Assembly: GCA_963772845.1 (NCBI GenBank)
Contig: CAVYYW010000014.1
Location: forward strand, 1,302,001 to 1,366,000
DNA length: 64,000 nucleotides
Source: CAVYYW01 sp963772845
GTDB lineage: Bacteria; Bacillota; Bacilli; Bacillales; Sporolactobacillaceae
Direction of reading: 5' to 3'
The notes beneath the pieces were generated by a model, which saw nothing but the letters and a program-made list of their open reading frames with translations, searched no databases and was not told the origin of the DNA. Position 1 is the stretch's first letter; each line of letters starts with the position of its first letter. Positions 7,804 through 16,099 of the stretch are shown here, one piece after another. The position numbers were made by a program, and so were the translations under genes.

Positions 7804-10800
7804 AGTTTATCCTTAAAACCAAGTGGTTTATTTTAGCTGCATGGGTGGTGGTTATTGCTGTTTTACTAATAACCGCACCGAACTTAGCAGATCTTGTCAG
7901 GAATAAAGGTCAAGCAAACGTTCCAGCTGGCTATTCTTCTTCCACTGCCCAAAAGATGCTCGATGAGATGCATAAGCAAAACGGTACAGGCGATACAAGT
8001 TCCGTTGCGCTCGTCTTCAACGATAAAAAAGGATTATCAAAATCCGAAATAAATGATGTTAAACACGCCGTCAAAGAATTAAAAGATAAAAAGGACAAGC
8101 TTGGCATTACGTCAATAACTAACTCATTCGATCAGCCTGATCTTAAAAATGAATTAGTCTCTAGCAATGGTAAAACGATTTTAGTTTCCATAAATATGAC
8201 AAAAGGTAACAAACAAGCTGGTGATATAACTCGCTCTCTTTATAAAGCCATTGACGATGTACACGTGGACCATTACTACACGAGCAGTTGGATGATCGAT
8301 GAAGACATGGTCACCAGCACACAAAATGGTCTCCACAAAACTGAATGGATCACAATCGTTTTCATATTAGTTGTGTTATTTGTTGTATTCAGATCCATCG
8401 TTGCTCCGATCGTCCCATTAATTACTGTCGGATTTAGTTTTCTCGTTTCACAAGCCATCGTGGCTTTTTTGGCTAAATCATTTAATTTTCCGCTTTCTAA
8501 TTTTACTCAAATTTTTCTAGTAGCTGTCTTATTTGGTATTGGAACAGATTACTGCATTTTGCTTCTCAGCCGTTTTAAAGAAGAGCTTCCGAAATATGAA
8601 ACAACTTCTGAAGCAATTGTCGCAACGTACAAAAATGCTGGACGGACTGTGTTTTTTAGTGGATTAGCTGTTCTAATCGGTTTTGCGACGATTGGCTTGT
8701 CCACCTTTAGTATTTACCAATCAGCGGTTGGGGTTGCAATTGGGATTATTGCATTAATCGCAGCATTATTAACCGTCGTTCCTTTCTTTATGGCTGTTTT
8801 AGGCACACGCCTCTTCTGGCCAGCAAAAGGCTCCCTTGAACATAAACAAAGCAGATTCTGGGGTGCCATCGGTCGTTTTTCTCTTGCCCGTTCATTTATC
8901 GCTCTCTTAATCGTTGCCATTATTGTCGTCCCGTTTCTTTTCAAATATAATGGTGACCTTTCATTTAATACGCTTAACGAAATCGGCGGGAACTATAAAT
9001 CGGTCGAGGGTTTTAATATTATTTCTGATAATTTCGGGCCAGGGGAGTCAATGCCGACAACCATTGTTATCAAAAATGATGATAAATTAAATACAGAAAA
9101 AGGCCTCATGACGATCGAAGCAATCTCCAGAGAGGTTAAAAAAGTTCCAGGTGTCAAAACCGTAAGAAGCGTAACCAGACCGACTGGAGCTCCCATTAAA
9201 GACTTCCTTGTCCCTTACCAAGCAAAAAGTCTGAACAATGGCATCCAAAGTGCACAAGACGCCGTTGACAAAATCGGAGCAGGATTAAGTGACGCAAGCA
9301 ACAAGCTTGCAAAATCAAAGCCTCAGCTAAAACAAGCCACAGACGGTTTGCAATCACTCATTAACGGAACCTCTTCTTTAAAAAGTGGTGTGAATAAGCT
9401 CGGAGATGGGATCGGTAAACTTGCAAATGCCCTGTCGAGCAGTTCTTCCGGCGCAAAGGATTTGCAAAATGGCCTTGCTAAATCACAGCAAGGTGCAAGT
9501 AACCTTGCTTCCCAAAGCCAGAAGCTTTTGAACGGCTATGATCAAATCTCTAACCAGTTAAGCCAATTAACAACTAAATATCAACAAGTCGAAAAGGGAC
9601 TCGGACAGCTGAATGAAGGCTTGGGAGCCGTAAGACAAAACCTGGCTGGACTCGGGAAGGACCATCCGGAAATAACCAATGATCAAAACTATAAGCAAGC
9701 TGTTAATCGGGTGAATACGCTTCAATCCAGCTCAGACAATCTACAGGCCTCCATGAAACAATTAAACAGCGGTCTGAACCAGCTCACCAATAAGCTTAAT
9801 CAGGCTAATAACGGTCTTTCACAGCTTGCTAAAGGCCAGTCTTCACTCGCGGATGGACTTGATAAGCTTGTAAATGGTATGGCCAAATTACAAAGCAGCC
9901 TTGCACAAGAAGCACAGGGTGGAGATAAACTCCATAACAGCGTCCCATCAGTTGAAAGCGGACTTGATAATCTTCAACAGGGACAAGAAAACATTAAACA
10001 AGGCTTTTCACAGCTCTCTAATCAAATTAGCCAGCTCTCTGATGGATTAAGCAAAAGCTCAGACGGTTTGAAGAAAGTATCAGACGGCCTTGGTGACTCA
10101 CGTCAGTATTTATCTGATCTAAGTGACTCCAACAGTCCTCTTGCAGGCTTTTATATCCCTGATCAGGCGATGAAGGATCCTGCCTTTAAACAGGCGCTCG
10201 ACTCTTACATGTCCAAGGATCGTAAAATCACGACCCTAGATGTTGTTTTTAAAGAAAATCCATACTCAATAGCAGCAATTAACCGAATTGATGATTTGCA
10301 AAAGGCAGTAGACCGTGCTTCTGCAGGCACGACACTCGAAAATGCTAAGGTAGGAATAAGCGGCGTTACGAGCACCTATAATGACTTGAAGCAAATTTCA
10401 AAGCATGATTACTCCCGAACAATGCTGTTAATGCTAATTGGAATTGGGCTGATCCTTATCGTTTTATTCCGGTCTTTAATCATGCCACTGTATATAATTT
10501 TCTCCCTTCTGATTACCTATTACACGTCAATGGGTATTTCAGAAACAATCTTTGAAAATGTTTTTGGCTATAGCGGGATAAGCTGGGCAGTTCCATTCTT
10601 TGCTTTCGTTATGCTTGTCGCACTTGGGGTCGACTACAGTATTTTCTTGATGGACCGGTTTAATGAATACAGAACCCTCTCTGTTAAGGATGCTATGCTC
10701 GAATCCATGAAAAATATGGGCACCGTCATCCTCTCTGCAGCTGTTATATTGGGAGGAACGTTCGGGGCAATGATTCCCTCGGGAGTCCTCTCCTTAATGG

Positions 10801-10928
10801 AAATCGCTACGATTATTATTGTAGGGCTAGCGCTTTATGCTTTACTTATGCTCCCGCTCTTCATCCCTGTTATGGTCAGGATTTTTGGAGAATCCAACTG
10901 GTGGCCATTCAGAAGAAACGAACATTAA
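7800..10928 (+). CDS. MMPL/RND family transporter with long coiled-coil insert (YdgH-like)
   Basis: A 1,042-residue membrane protein. Each half has one segment followed by an extracytoplasmic domain and a five-helix bundle (about residues 175-345 and 870-1035). The MMPL signature GIGTDYCILLLSRFKEEL is in half one and ALGVDYSIFLMDRFNEY in half two, with the paired Asp residues used for proton relay in RND pumps. Between about residues 480 and 780 lies a glutamine/serine/leucine-rich heptad region (repeats such as LxxGLxxLxxGxxxL), resembling the YhgE/Pip-type coiled coil. Family members export lipids or amphiphilic drugs. It is coupled to the preceding MarR gene. The B. subtilis relative is shorter (about 885 residues); the extra length is mainly the coil. 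Confidence 0.92.
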   Translation: MKFILKTKWFILAAWVVVIAVLLITAPNLADLVRNKGQANVPAGYSSSTAQKMLDEMHKQNGTGDTSSVALVFNDKKGLSKSEINDVKHAVKELKDKKDKLGITSITNSFDQPDLKNELVSSNGKTILVSINMTKGNKQAGDITRSLYKAIDDVHVDHYYTSSWMIDEDMVTSTQNGLHKTEWITIVFILVVLFVVFRSIVAPIVPLITVGFSFLVSQAIVAFLAKSFNFPLSNFTQIFLVAVLFGIGTDYCILLLSRFKEELPKYETTSEAIVATYKNAGRTVFFSGLAVLIGFATIGLSTFSIYQSAVGVAIGIIALIAALLTVVPFFMAVLGTRLFWPAKGSLEHKQSRFWGAIGRFSLARSFIALLIVAIIVVPFLFKYNGDLSFNTLNEIGGNYKSVEGFNIISDNFGPGESMPTTIVIKNDDKLNTEKGLMTIEAISREVKKVPGVKTVRSVTRPTGAPIKDFLVPYQAKSLNNGIQSAQDAVDKIGAGLSDASNKLAKSKPQLKQATDGLQSLINGTSSLKSGVNKLGDGIGKLANALSSSSSGAKDLQNGLAKSQQGASNLASQSQKLLNGYDQISNQLSQLTTKYQQVEKGLGQLNEGLGAVRQNLAGLGKDHPEITNDQNYKQAVNRVNTLQSSSDNLQASMKQLNSGLNQLTNKLNQANNGLSQLAKGQSSLADGLDKLVNGMAKLQSSLAQEAQGGDKLHNSVPSVESGLDNLQQGQENIKQGFSQLSNQISQLSDGLSKSSDGLKKVSDGLGDSRQYLSDLSDSNSPLAGFYIPDQAMKDPAFKQALDSYMSKDRKITTLDVVFKENPYSIAAINRIDDLQKAVDRASAGTTLENAKVGISGVTSTYNDLKQISKHDYSRTMLLMLIGIGLILIVLFRSLIMPLYIIFSLLITYYTSMGISETIFENVFGYSGISWAVPFFAFVMLVALGVDYSIFLMDRFNEYRTLSVKDAMLESMKNMGTVILSAAVILGGTFGAMIPSGVLSLMEIATIIIVGLALYALLMLPLFIPVMVRIFGESNWWPFRRNEH

Positions 10929-10930
10929 AG

Positions 10931-10967
10931 AAAAAGGAACCGCCCTATATGGGTTCGGTTCCTTTTT
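10931..10967 (+). terminator. Rho-independent terminator (bidirectional)
   Basis: AAAAAGGAACCG pairs with CGGTTCCTTTTT. It serves the MMPL operon and, read the other way, the tspO gene whose stop abuts it. Confidence 0.88.
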
Positions 10968-11429
10968 CTATGCATTCATTTTCACAAGCTTCCATGATAA
11001 AAAAGTTGCAATCCCTGCCCATATTGCATAAGGAATGAGTAAAATTGCTGCCAATCTGGAATATGCCCAGGTTAAATCAATTAATGAGAGAGCTGTAACG
11101 GCGATAAACGCGCTGTCATAGAAGGCGAGGTTCAAATTCTTCAGTCTAAATAGTATAAAGCTGTATGCCTGATTCGCGACGTAGTTCAACAGCCAGATCA
11201 ATAGAAACATCCTGCTTGTATTCAACAGACCTACTTTGTATTGCACGATCGCGAGCGATAAAGCAATAAGACAGAATAGCACTGTCCAAATAATACCGAT
11301 AACTTTTCCTGAAGGCGTCCATAGTGGTTTTCTTAAACTTTGGTACCACACAGGATCCACAGGAAAAAACACCCCCGCAGCCGAAAAAAGCAAAAAAACC
11401 ATTATAAATACGAGAATAGCAGAAACCAT
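10968..11429 (-). CDS. tspO: TspO/MBR family tryptophan-rich sensory protein
   Basis: A 153-residue five-helix membrane protein of the TspO/MBR family. Visible hallmarks are PVDPVWYQSLRKPLWTPSG between helices 1 and 2 and tryptophans at helix ends. The family binds porphyrins and cholesterol-like ligands and is linked to tetrapyrrole and stress responses; B. cereus TspO catalyses porphyrin breakdown. Length is normal. It is a lone gene with its start ATG at 11429 behind AAAGGGGACAGGC. Confidence 0.9.
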   Translation of the reverse strand: MVSAILVFIMVFLLFSAAGVFFPVDPVWYQSLRKPLWTPSGKVIGIIWTVLFCLIALSLAIVQYKVGLLNTSRMFLLIWLLNYVANQAYSFILFRLKNLNLAFYDSAFIAVTALSLIDLTWAYSRLAAILLIPYAIWAGIATFLSWKLVKMNA

Positions 11430-11517
11430 TGCCTGTCCCCTTTCAATTGAAGGTAAGCCTTATAGTCTGTCTCATAATTATTTATATGCTTTCTTCCCTT
11501 ACACATACCCGAAAGTC

Positions 11518-11766
11518 TCGCTTGGATCGCTGATGAGACCTCTGAAAAAGTCCCTTGGTTTAGACTTGGTTGTTGATTTCCGTTCTAGGCTGCTCGCTTT
11601 CCACGGGCACGGCCTCAGCTAACTTTGACGTGGGCTCTTTGTACGCCAAAGTGAATCTTCGGACGCGTGCTGTTCAAGTTGGACTTAAAACTGCATTCTT
11701 GAATCCACCCCGCACGAAGAAAATGCGGATGCATTTTCGAGGAGTCTCGCACCTTCCACTTTAATC
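11518..11766 (+). repeat. Dispersed intergenic repeat, copy 1
   Basis: Opens with a block TGATGAG..CTGAAAAAGTCCCTT shared with the copy at 35521. It continues with the core GCTCGCTTTCCACGGGCACG, then an inverted pair ACTTTGACGT / ACGCCAAAGT, then ATCTTCGGACGCGTGCTG and the end block GGAGTCTCGCACCTTCC. The same blocks recur near 28.2, 30.1, 30.4 and 35.5-36.6 kb. No coding potential is credible in it. The rest of the gap 11430-12027 shows no gene. Confidence 0.85.
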
Positions 11767-12027
11767 AAGCAAAATGTGAATTTTAGCCGTCTTATTTCCT
11801 TTGAGAGGAAGATGAAGAATTTGTCCAATTTACGTAGAAGAAGATCCAAGCCTTCAGCTTCAAGGGTCTAGGCAGTCCATTATTGCGGTTTAGTAATTTG
11901 AAGGACCTTTCAGAGACTCTCGGTCGCTCTTTACCCATTATTCCCTAATTGAGAGCGAACTTTTCAACCGCTTATTGACCAAATTTTGTCCTTCATCCCC
12001 CTTATGAACGCGGTTTCAAAAAACATC

Positions 12028-12076
12028 TTGTAAAATGACACTGGTGTCACTATAATATAAATGACAGTTGTGTCAT
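12028..12076 (+). promoter_or_regulatory. Promoter and twin palindromic operators of the MFS-tetR operon
   Basis: A -35 TTGTAA (12028-12033) and -10 TATAAT (12051-12056) are 17 bp apart. A palindrome TGACACTGGTGTCA (12036-12049) fills the spacer, and a related one ATGACAGTTGTGTCAT (12061-12076) covers the start of transcription. Two related TGACA..TGTCA operators overlapping a promoter are what a TetR-type repressor would use; the linked TetR gene (13347) is the obvious candidate. Confidence 0.8.
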
Positions 12077-12097
12077 TTATATTTGGAGGTGTTTTCT

Positions 12098-13378
12098 GTG
12101 TCAACGACTAAAATGCATTCCTCTTTGTTTCGAAATAAAAATTATGTTCTGCTGTTAAGCGCTCAGTCCATTTCAAACATCGGTGACTGGCTTCACCTAT
12201 TGGCCTTATTTGCACTCGTCGCTCTGAAATGGGATGGTTCACCATTTATGATGACTGGGATCATGCTCTCTCTGACAATTCCCGGTATTTTATTCGGTTC
12301 GATTGCTGGTGTGATCGCTGACAAGTTTGAGCGAAAGACTTTAATGGTTAGCGCAGATATTTTCCGTGCAGTCATTGTATTAGGAATCGCTTTTTCCACA
12401 ACCCTCTGGGAAATTTATCTTTCCCTAATCTTTCTCAGTCTCTGTTCCAATCTCTTTTCCCCTGCAAAAAGCGGAAAACTAAAGGAAATCGTGTCTGATG
12501 ATCAGATTCAGACAGCTATTTCCTATAGTGAAATGATTAATAATTCAGCGAAAATAGCAGGTCCAGCCCTTAGTGGTCTCCTCGTCGCAGCCCTTGGCAT
12601 TCAGTCGGCATTCTATTGTGATGCTGCATCTTTTCTTTTATCAGCCGGGTTACTCAATTTTATAGTTAAGAGACCTGATAATTTTACAATTGCTCACCCA
12701 AACAATTTGGCACCTTCAGCCCGCCAAAATTGGATTAGGGATATAACAGATGGTTTTCGTCTGATGAAGACAATCCCTGCCTTTCTTGCTGGTTTAATCA
12801 TCTTATGTGCCGTTTTCATGATTTTACAAATCTCAGATTCCCAAGCAATGATTTTGATACGGGAAGTTCCTGGTAAGCCAATCCACCTTGCCGGCTACAG
12901 TATAGCGGCAAGTGGAGCAGGTATGCTTATTGCCTCAGCTTTATTAAGCAGAAAAAAGCTTCGTTCTCAGTTCCTGACACTTTCCATCAGTCCAATCGTT
13001 ATTGGAGTGGTACTGCTTTTGGCAGGTTTGTTTATCCACTTCCCCCCTATCTTGTTAATGTTCATCTATCCGGTTCTATTCTTTTTTGCTGGATCTGCCT
13101 TTGCATTTGCCGTTATTCCTTTTGAAGTCATGAGCCAGCGAAACACACCTGCAGCCTACACTGGCAGAGTTTTTGGCACGATTAACAGCCTCTCCACATT
13201 ATCGATAATTATCGGATTATTAGCTGGCGGGGTGCTGACAGAGCTAAAAGGACCAGCCATAACCTACATTATATCCGGCACCCTCCTCATCACGATCGGA
13301 GTAATTGTGTTATTATACAGGAAACAAATTGAGGGCAGGGAAAATCATGGCACCGAAAGTATCGAAGGAACACTTTGA
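12098..13378 (+). CDS. MFS transporter (YfiS-like)
   Basis: A 426-residue, 12-segment MFS protein of the MFS_3/enterobactin-exporter type. Signature: residues ~10-45 (SLFRNKNYVLLLSAQSISNI..WL), motif A-like GVIADKFERKTLMVSAD and later QRNTPAAYTGRVFGTINSL. The GTG at 12098 is taken as start because GGAGG lies 8 bp before it; an upstream in-frame ATG overlaps the operator. It overlaps the TetR gene by 32 bp. The pair resembles B. subtilis yfiS-yfiR. It is likely an efflux pump repressed by its partner; the substrate is unknown. Confidence 0.88.
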   Translation: MSTTKMHSSLFRNKNYVLLLSAQSISNIGDWLHLLALFALVALKWDGSPFMMTGIMLSLTIPGILFGSIAGVIADKFERKTLMVSADIFRAVIVLGIAFSTTLWEIYLSLIFLSLCSNLFSPAKSGKLKEIVSDDQIQTAISYSEMINNSAKIAGPALSGLLVAALGIQSAFYCDAASFLLSAGLLNFIVKRPDNFTIAHPNNLAPSARQNWIRDITDGFRLMKTIPAFLAGLIILCAVFMILQISDSQAMILIREVPGKPIHLAGYSIAASGAGMLIASALLSRKKLRSQFLTLSISPIVIGVVLLLAGLFIHFPPILLMFIYPVLFFFAGSAFAFAVIPFEVMSQRNTPAAYTGRVFGTINSLSTLSIIIGLLAGGVLTELKGPAITYIISGTLLITIGVIVLLYRKQIEGRENHGTESIEGTL

Positions 13379-13970
13379 AGAGAGAAGACGTCATATTTTG
13401 ACTTGTGCAAAAAAGGTTTTTGAGCAAAAAGGTTATGAGCCTGTCACTATGCAGGATATTGTCAATGCGGCAGAAATCAGCCGGGGCAACTTATACCAAT
13501 ATTTTGGTTCACCTGAGGAAATTTTTCAGGAGATTTTAGATAGCGGTGACAGTGATTTTCATGATTATATTGAAGGACTTGCGGCAAAGTATAGTTCCAT
13601 ATGGCAAGCCCTTCAAGAATATATGAACAAATTTTTGGCTGGCGATAATCAGCGCTTTGGAATCGTTACCTACGAATATTCAGTCACGAGCTGGAGAAAT
13701 GAAAAAAGAAAACGGTACATTAATAGCCGATATGAGAGGGCATTAACTGATTTCACAAAGCTTTTGCAAGAGGGTGTGAAAAGAGGAGAATTCAAACCGA
13801 TTCAACCGCTTGAAACCATCGCTAATATCATGATTAACATTTGGGATGGTTTGGTTCTTGAAGTTTCTATTGCTGATCATGACAAAATTGATGTTAAAGG
13901 CCAAATGGAAGGGCTAAATATATACTTAAAATCTGTACTTTCCCTTGGTGAAGGGCGTTGCGTTGAATGA
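13347..13970 (+). CDS. TetR/AcrR family regulator (YfiR-like)
   Basis: A 207-residue TetR protein. The helix-turn-helix spans residues ~25-50 (TMQDIVNAAEISRGNLYQYF), with a C-terminal ligand-binding domain. ATG 13347 follows GAGGGCAGGG and lies inside the end of the MFS gene in another frame, so translation is probably coupled. It should bind the two TGACA..TGTCA palindromes at the operon promoter (inference from position and symmetry). Size and context match B. subtilis YfiR next to YfiS. Confidence 0.88.
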   Translation: MAPKVSKEHFEERRRHILTCAKKVFEQKGYEPVTMQDIVNAAEISRGNLYQYFGSPEEIFQEILDSGDSDFHDYIEGLAAKYSSIWQALQEYMNKFLAGDNQRFGIVTYEYSVTSWRNEKRKRYINSRYERALTDFTKLLQEGVKRGEFKPIQPLETIANIMINIWDGLVLEVSIADHDKIDVKGQMEGLNIYLKSVLSLGEGRCVE

Positions 13971-13973
13971 TGA

Positions 13974-14014
13974 AACGAAAAAACAAAAATCTGATCTGTT
14001 TTTGTTTTTTCGTT
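13974..14014 (+). terminator. Hairpin after the tetR gene, probable terminator
   Basis: AACGAAAAAACAAAAA pairs perfectly with TTTTTGTTTTTTCGTT, a 16-bp AT-rich stem starting 4 bp past the stop. The following 14015-14341 region shows no gene. Confidence 0.6.
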
Positions 14015-14341
14015 CACTGACCGTGGAGAAATCGTTAAATCGCATGGCAAATATCCTACGGTTTCGCATTTTTTTAAAATTGTTCTAACACCTAATTCCA
14101 TGTAAAGAAACGCTTGAGATTATTTTTTACTCAAGGGTTTAAGTTTCCTTTCATTTCGTTTTGCCCTATTGATTAAATCCCCCAGTGGTGAAGCATTAAG
14201 GGGGAAATTTTCGGTTATATGAAGAATGGCGCTTGTTCGGGGTATATAAAGGGAATTTTCCCGTCTATTTAGCAGATTGTTGTTTTACTTAATCCCCCAA
14301 CCCATAAGATTCGTTGCACTCATTTACAATAAACATCATCG

Positions 14342-14383
14342 AAAAAAGCATACCAATTACCATGCTAATTGGTATGCTTTTTT
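14342..14383. terminator. Bidirectional terminator-like hairpin
   Basis: AAAAAAGCATACCAATTA and TAATTGGTATGCTTTTTT form a perfect 18-bp stem with a six-base loop. It lies 62 bp past the stop of the minus-strand redoxin gene and can end transcripts from either side. Confidence 0.8.
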
Positions 14384-14445
14384 ACTTGTTATTTTAAGTT
14401 GATCTCCATCGAAAGTGAACCACTTATGTTTTTAGGAGCATCTTT

Positions 14446-14949
14446 TTAATGGTCCTCTAGTGTCTGACTGAAAAGTTCATGAACCTTCTGATTGGTAAAA
14501 TTATCTGTCGGTCTGTCAGCCTGATGGCTCCCAACATACGCATAGACCACTTCTCCTTGAGGAGATACAAGAAACATGCTTGGATGCGCAATGCGAAAGG
14601 CATCAACGTTAATTGGATTAAAGACATCGAAGGCTTTAATCACGCTCCTCGTTTCATCAATCAGAAGTGGAAACGGCATAGGATGTTTCTCAAGAAATTC
14701 TTTTACTGCTGAACGTTTCTGACCAAAAATCGTGATAATATTGACTCCTAATTCCTGATACTTGTCATAGTGGTGAGCAAGCTGACCCAGCTGCTTTCGG
14801 CAGTTCGGTCACCATGTGCCACGCATAAAATAAATAATTAAGGGCTTCCCTTCATATTGCTCAGCTTTATGAACCATCCCAGTTGCATCGGGAAGCTCAA
14901 AATTTGGAATCTTCTCACCAGCTGATAATCCTTTATTATGCTTCGCCAT
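14446..14949 (-). CDS. Probable selenocysteine-containing thioredoxin-fold redoxin (in-frame TGA)
   Basis: One continuous minus-strand reading frame of 168 codons, start ATG 14949 behind GAGGAGGG, broken only by a TGA at 14809-14811 (codon 47). Around it the protein reads FMRGTW-TGA-PNCRKQLGQL, the active site of AhpC/TSA-type peroxiredoxin-like proteins (normally GTWCPNC). The TGA therefore replaces exactly the first, catalytic cysteine. The remaining 120 codons keep a normal redoxin sequence (NIITIFGQK, PFPLLIDE, HPSMFLVSPQGEVVYAYVG). A SECIS-like hairpin with a GG-led loop begins 14 bases after the TGA. I read the TGA as selenocysteine, giving a 167-residue UxxC thiol/selenol reductase or peroxidase. 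The alternative is a TGC-to-TGA nonsense mutation in an otherwise intact gene. No sel genes occur in this window. Confidence 0.75.
14776..14795 (-). promoter_or_regulatory. Bacterial SECIS-like hairpin downstream of TGA
   Basis: On the sense (minus) strand, bases +14 to +33 after the TGA: AGCAGCT, loop GGGTC, then AGCTTGCT, a 7-bp stem with one bulged T on the 3' side. The five-base loop starts with G and begins 21 bases after the TGA. This fits the bacterial SECIS rules (apical loop about 16-37 bases downstream, G among the first two loop bases) and recalls the E. coli fdhF element, which also has a bulged U and a GGUCU loop. A second, shorter hairpin (CTGC/GCAG) could compete. Confidence 0.6.
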
Positions 14950-15163
14950 CTCAACCCTCCTCATAGTAAACGAATTTCTCTATTTCCTTATCTATTACCT
15001 TTTTTCCTCAGATAAAAACGTTTATATTAAACTTTTGAGTTAAAAAGTGGAACCTTTGCTGGTCTGTATCGTAGTTAATAAGGATGGCAGAATGAGTTGA
15101 TCAGAGAAGTGCTGAAAACTTAAAAGTAATGAATGAAAACTATCAAATTTAGGGGGATTGGGC

Positions 15164-16099
15164 ATGCATAGTGAAGAAAGTCAGGTTGCTGTATCCTTGC
15201 AGAAGGTACATAAAACCATTGGTAAAAAAGAAATTATTAAAGGATTGACGTTCGATATTTATCCAGGTGAGGTGTTTGGATTTCTTGGTCCGAACGGGGC
15301 TGGTAAAACCACTACGATACGGATGATTGTTGGATTAATGCGGTTAACCAAAGGAAATATTTTGATCCACGGAAAGAGTATTAAGACGGAGTTTAAAGAA
15401 GCAATCAGTCATATTGGGGCAATTGTTGAAAATCCTGAGATGTATAAATTTATGACTGGGTACCAAAATCTGATGCATTATAGCCGAATGATTAAAGGTG
15501 TTTCAAAAGAAAGACTAGAAGAAATCATTGCATTGGTCGGATTGAAGGAACGCATTCATGATAAAGTAAAAACGTACTCTCTTGGAATGCGTCAGCGTCT
15601 TGGTCTGGGTCAAGCCCTTTTGAATTCACCGTCCGTTCTGATTCTTGATGAACCGACAAATGGTCTTGATCCTGCAGGCATTCGAGAAATTCGCGAATAC
15701 ATCCGGGATCTTGCTAAAAAAGAAAATATGGCTGTCATTGTATCCAGTCACTTGCTTTCAGAAATGGAACTAATGTGCGACCGGATCGGTATCATTCAAC
15801 ATGGAGAACTGATTGGTGTTCAAACGGTGAATGACTTTGTACATAGCGACCAGGCGGTAACTGTTCGTTTCACAATTGATCACCCTGAAGCTGCGAAACA
15901 GCTGATTCAGGAAGAAAATAAATTTGAAGTACTGAGAATATCAGCTTCCGAGCTCGAAATTGCTTTGGAAAAAGAACAGATTCCTGAGATCGTAAACCTC
16001 TTTGTGCTGCATCACATTAATATCTATGGAATTATGACATTGACAAAAACATTAGAAGATAAATTCTTGGAGGTTACAGGAGGGAAAGGTATTGTCTAA
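15164..16099 (+). CDS. ABC transporter ATP-binding protein (BcrA-like)
   Basis: A 311-residue ATPase of the bacitracin/lantibiotic-type (BcrA, NatA, CcmA) group. Walker A is GPNGAGKTT, signature YSLGMRQRLGLGQAL, Walker B ILDEPTNGLD, and the switch His is in VSSHLL. The ~70 residues after the switch form the usual C-terminal domain. ATG 15164 is chosen because GGGGG lies 7 bp before it; the in-frame TTG six bases upstream is too close to it. It overlaps the permease gene by 8 bp. No histidine kinase or regulator is adjacent, so the inducer and substrate are unknown. Confidence 0.92.
   Translation: MHSEESQVAVSLQKVHKTIGKKEIIKGLTFDIYPGEVFGFLGPNGAGKTTTIRMIVGLMRLTKGNILIHGKSIKTEFKEAISHIGAIVENPEMYKFMTGYQNLMHYSRMIKGVSKERLEEIIALVGLKERIHDKVKTYSLGMRQRLGLGQALLNSPSVLILDEPTNGLDPAGIREIREYIRDLAKKENMAVIVSSHLLSEMELMCDRIGIIQHGELIGVQTVNDFVHSDQAVTVRFTIDHPEAAKQLIQEENKFEVLRISASELEIALEKEQIPEIVNLFVLHHINIYGIMTLTKTLEDKFLEVTGGKGIV

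Noticed and set aside
11570..11764. Plus-strand frames across repeat copy 1.
   Set aside because: They are chance frames in the repeat; the shared blocks do not preserve reading frame between copies.
14446..14679. A separate 77-residue thioredoxin-like fragment starting at MPFPLLIDE.
   Set aside because: Upstream codons in the same frame encode the rest of the redoxin as far as the TGA and beyond it to a proper start, so this is the C-terminal half of a single gene.
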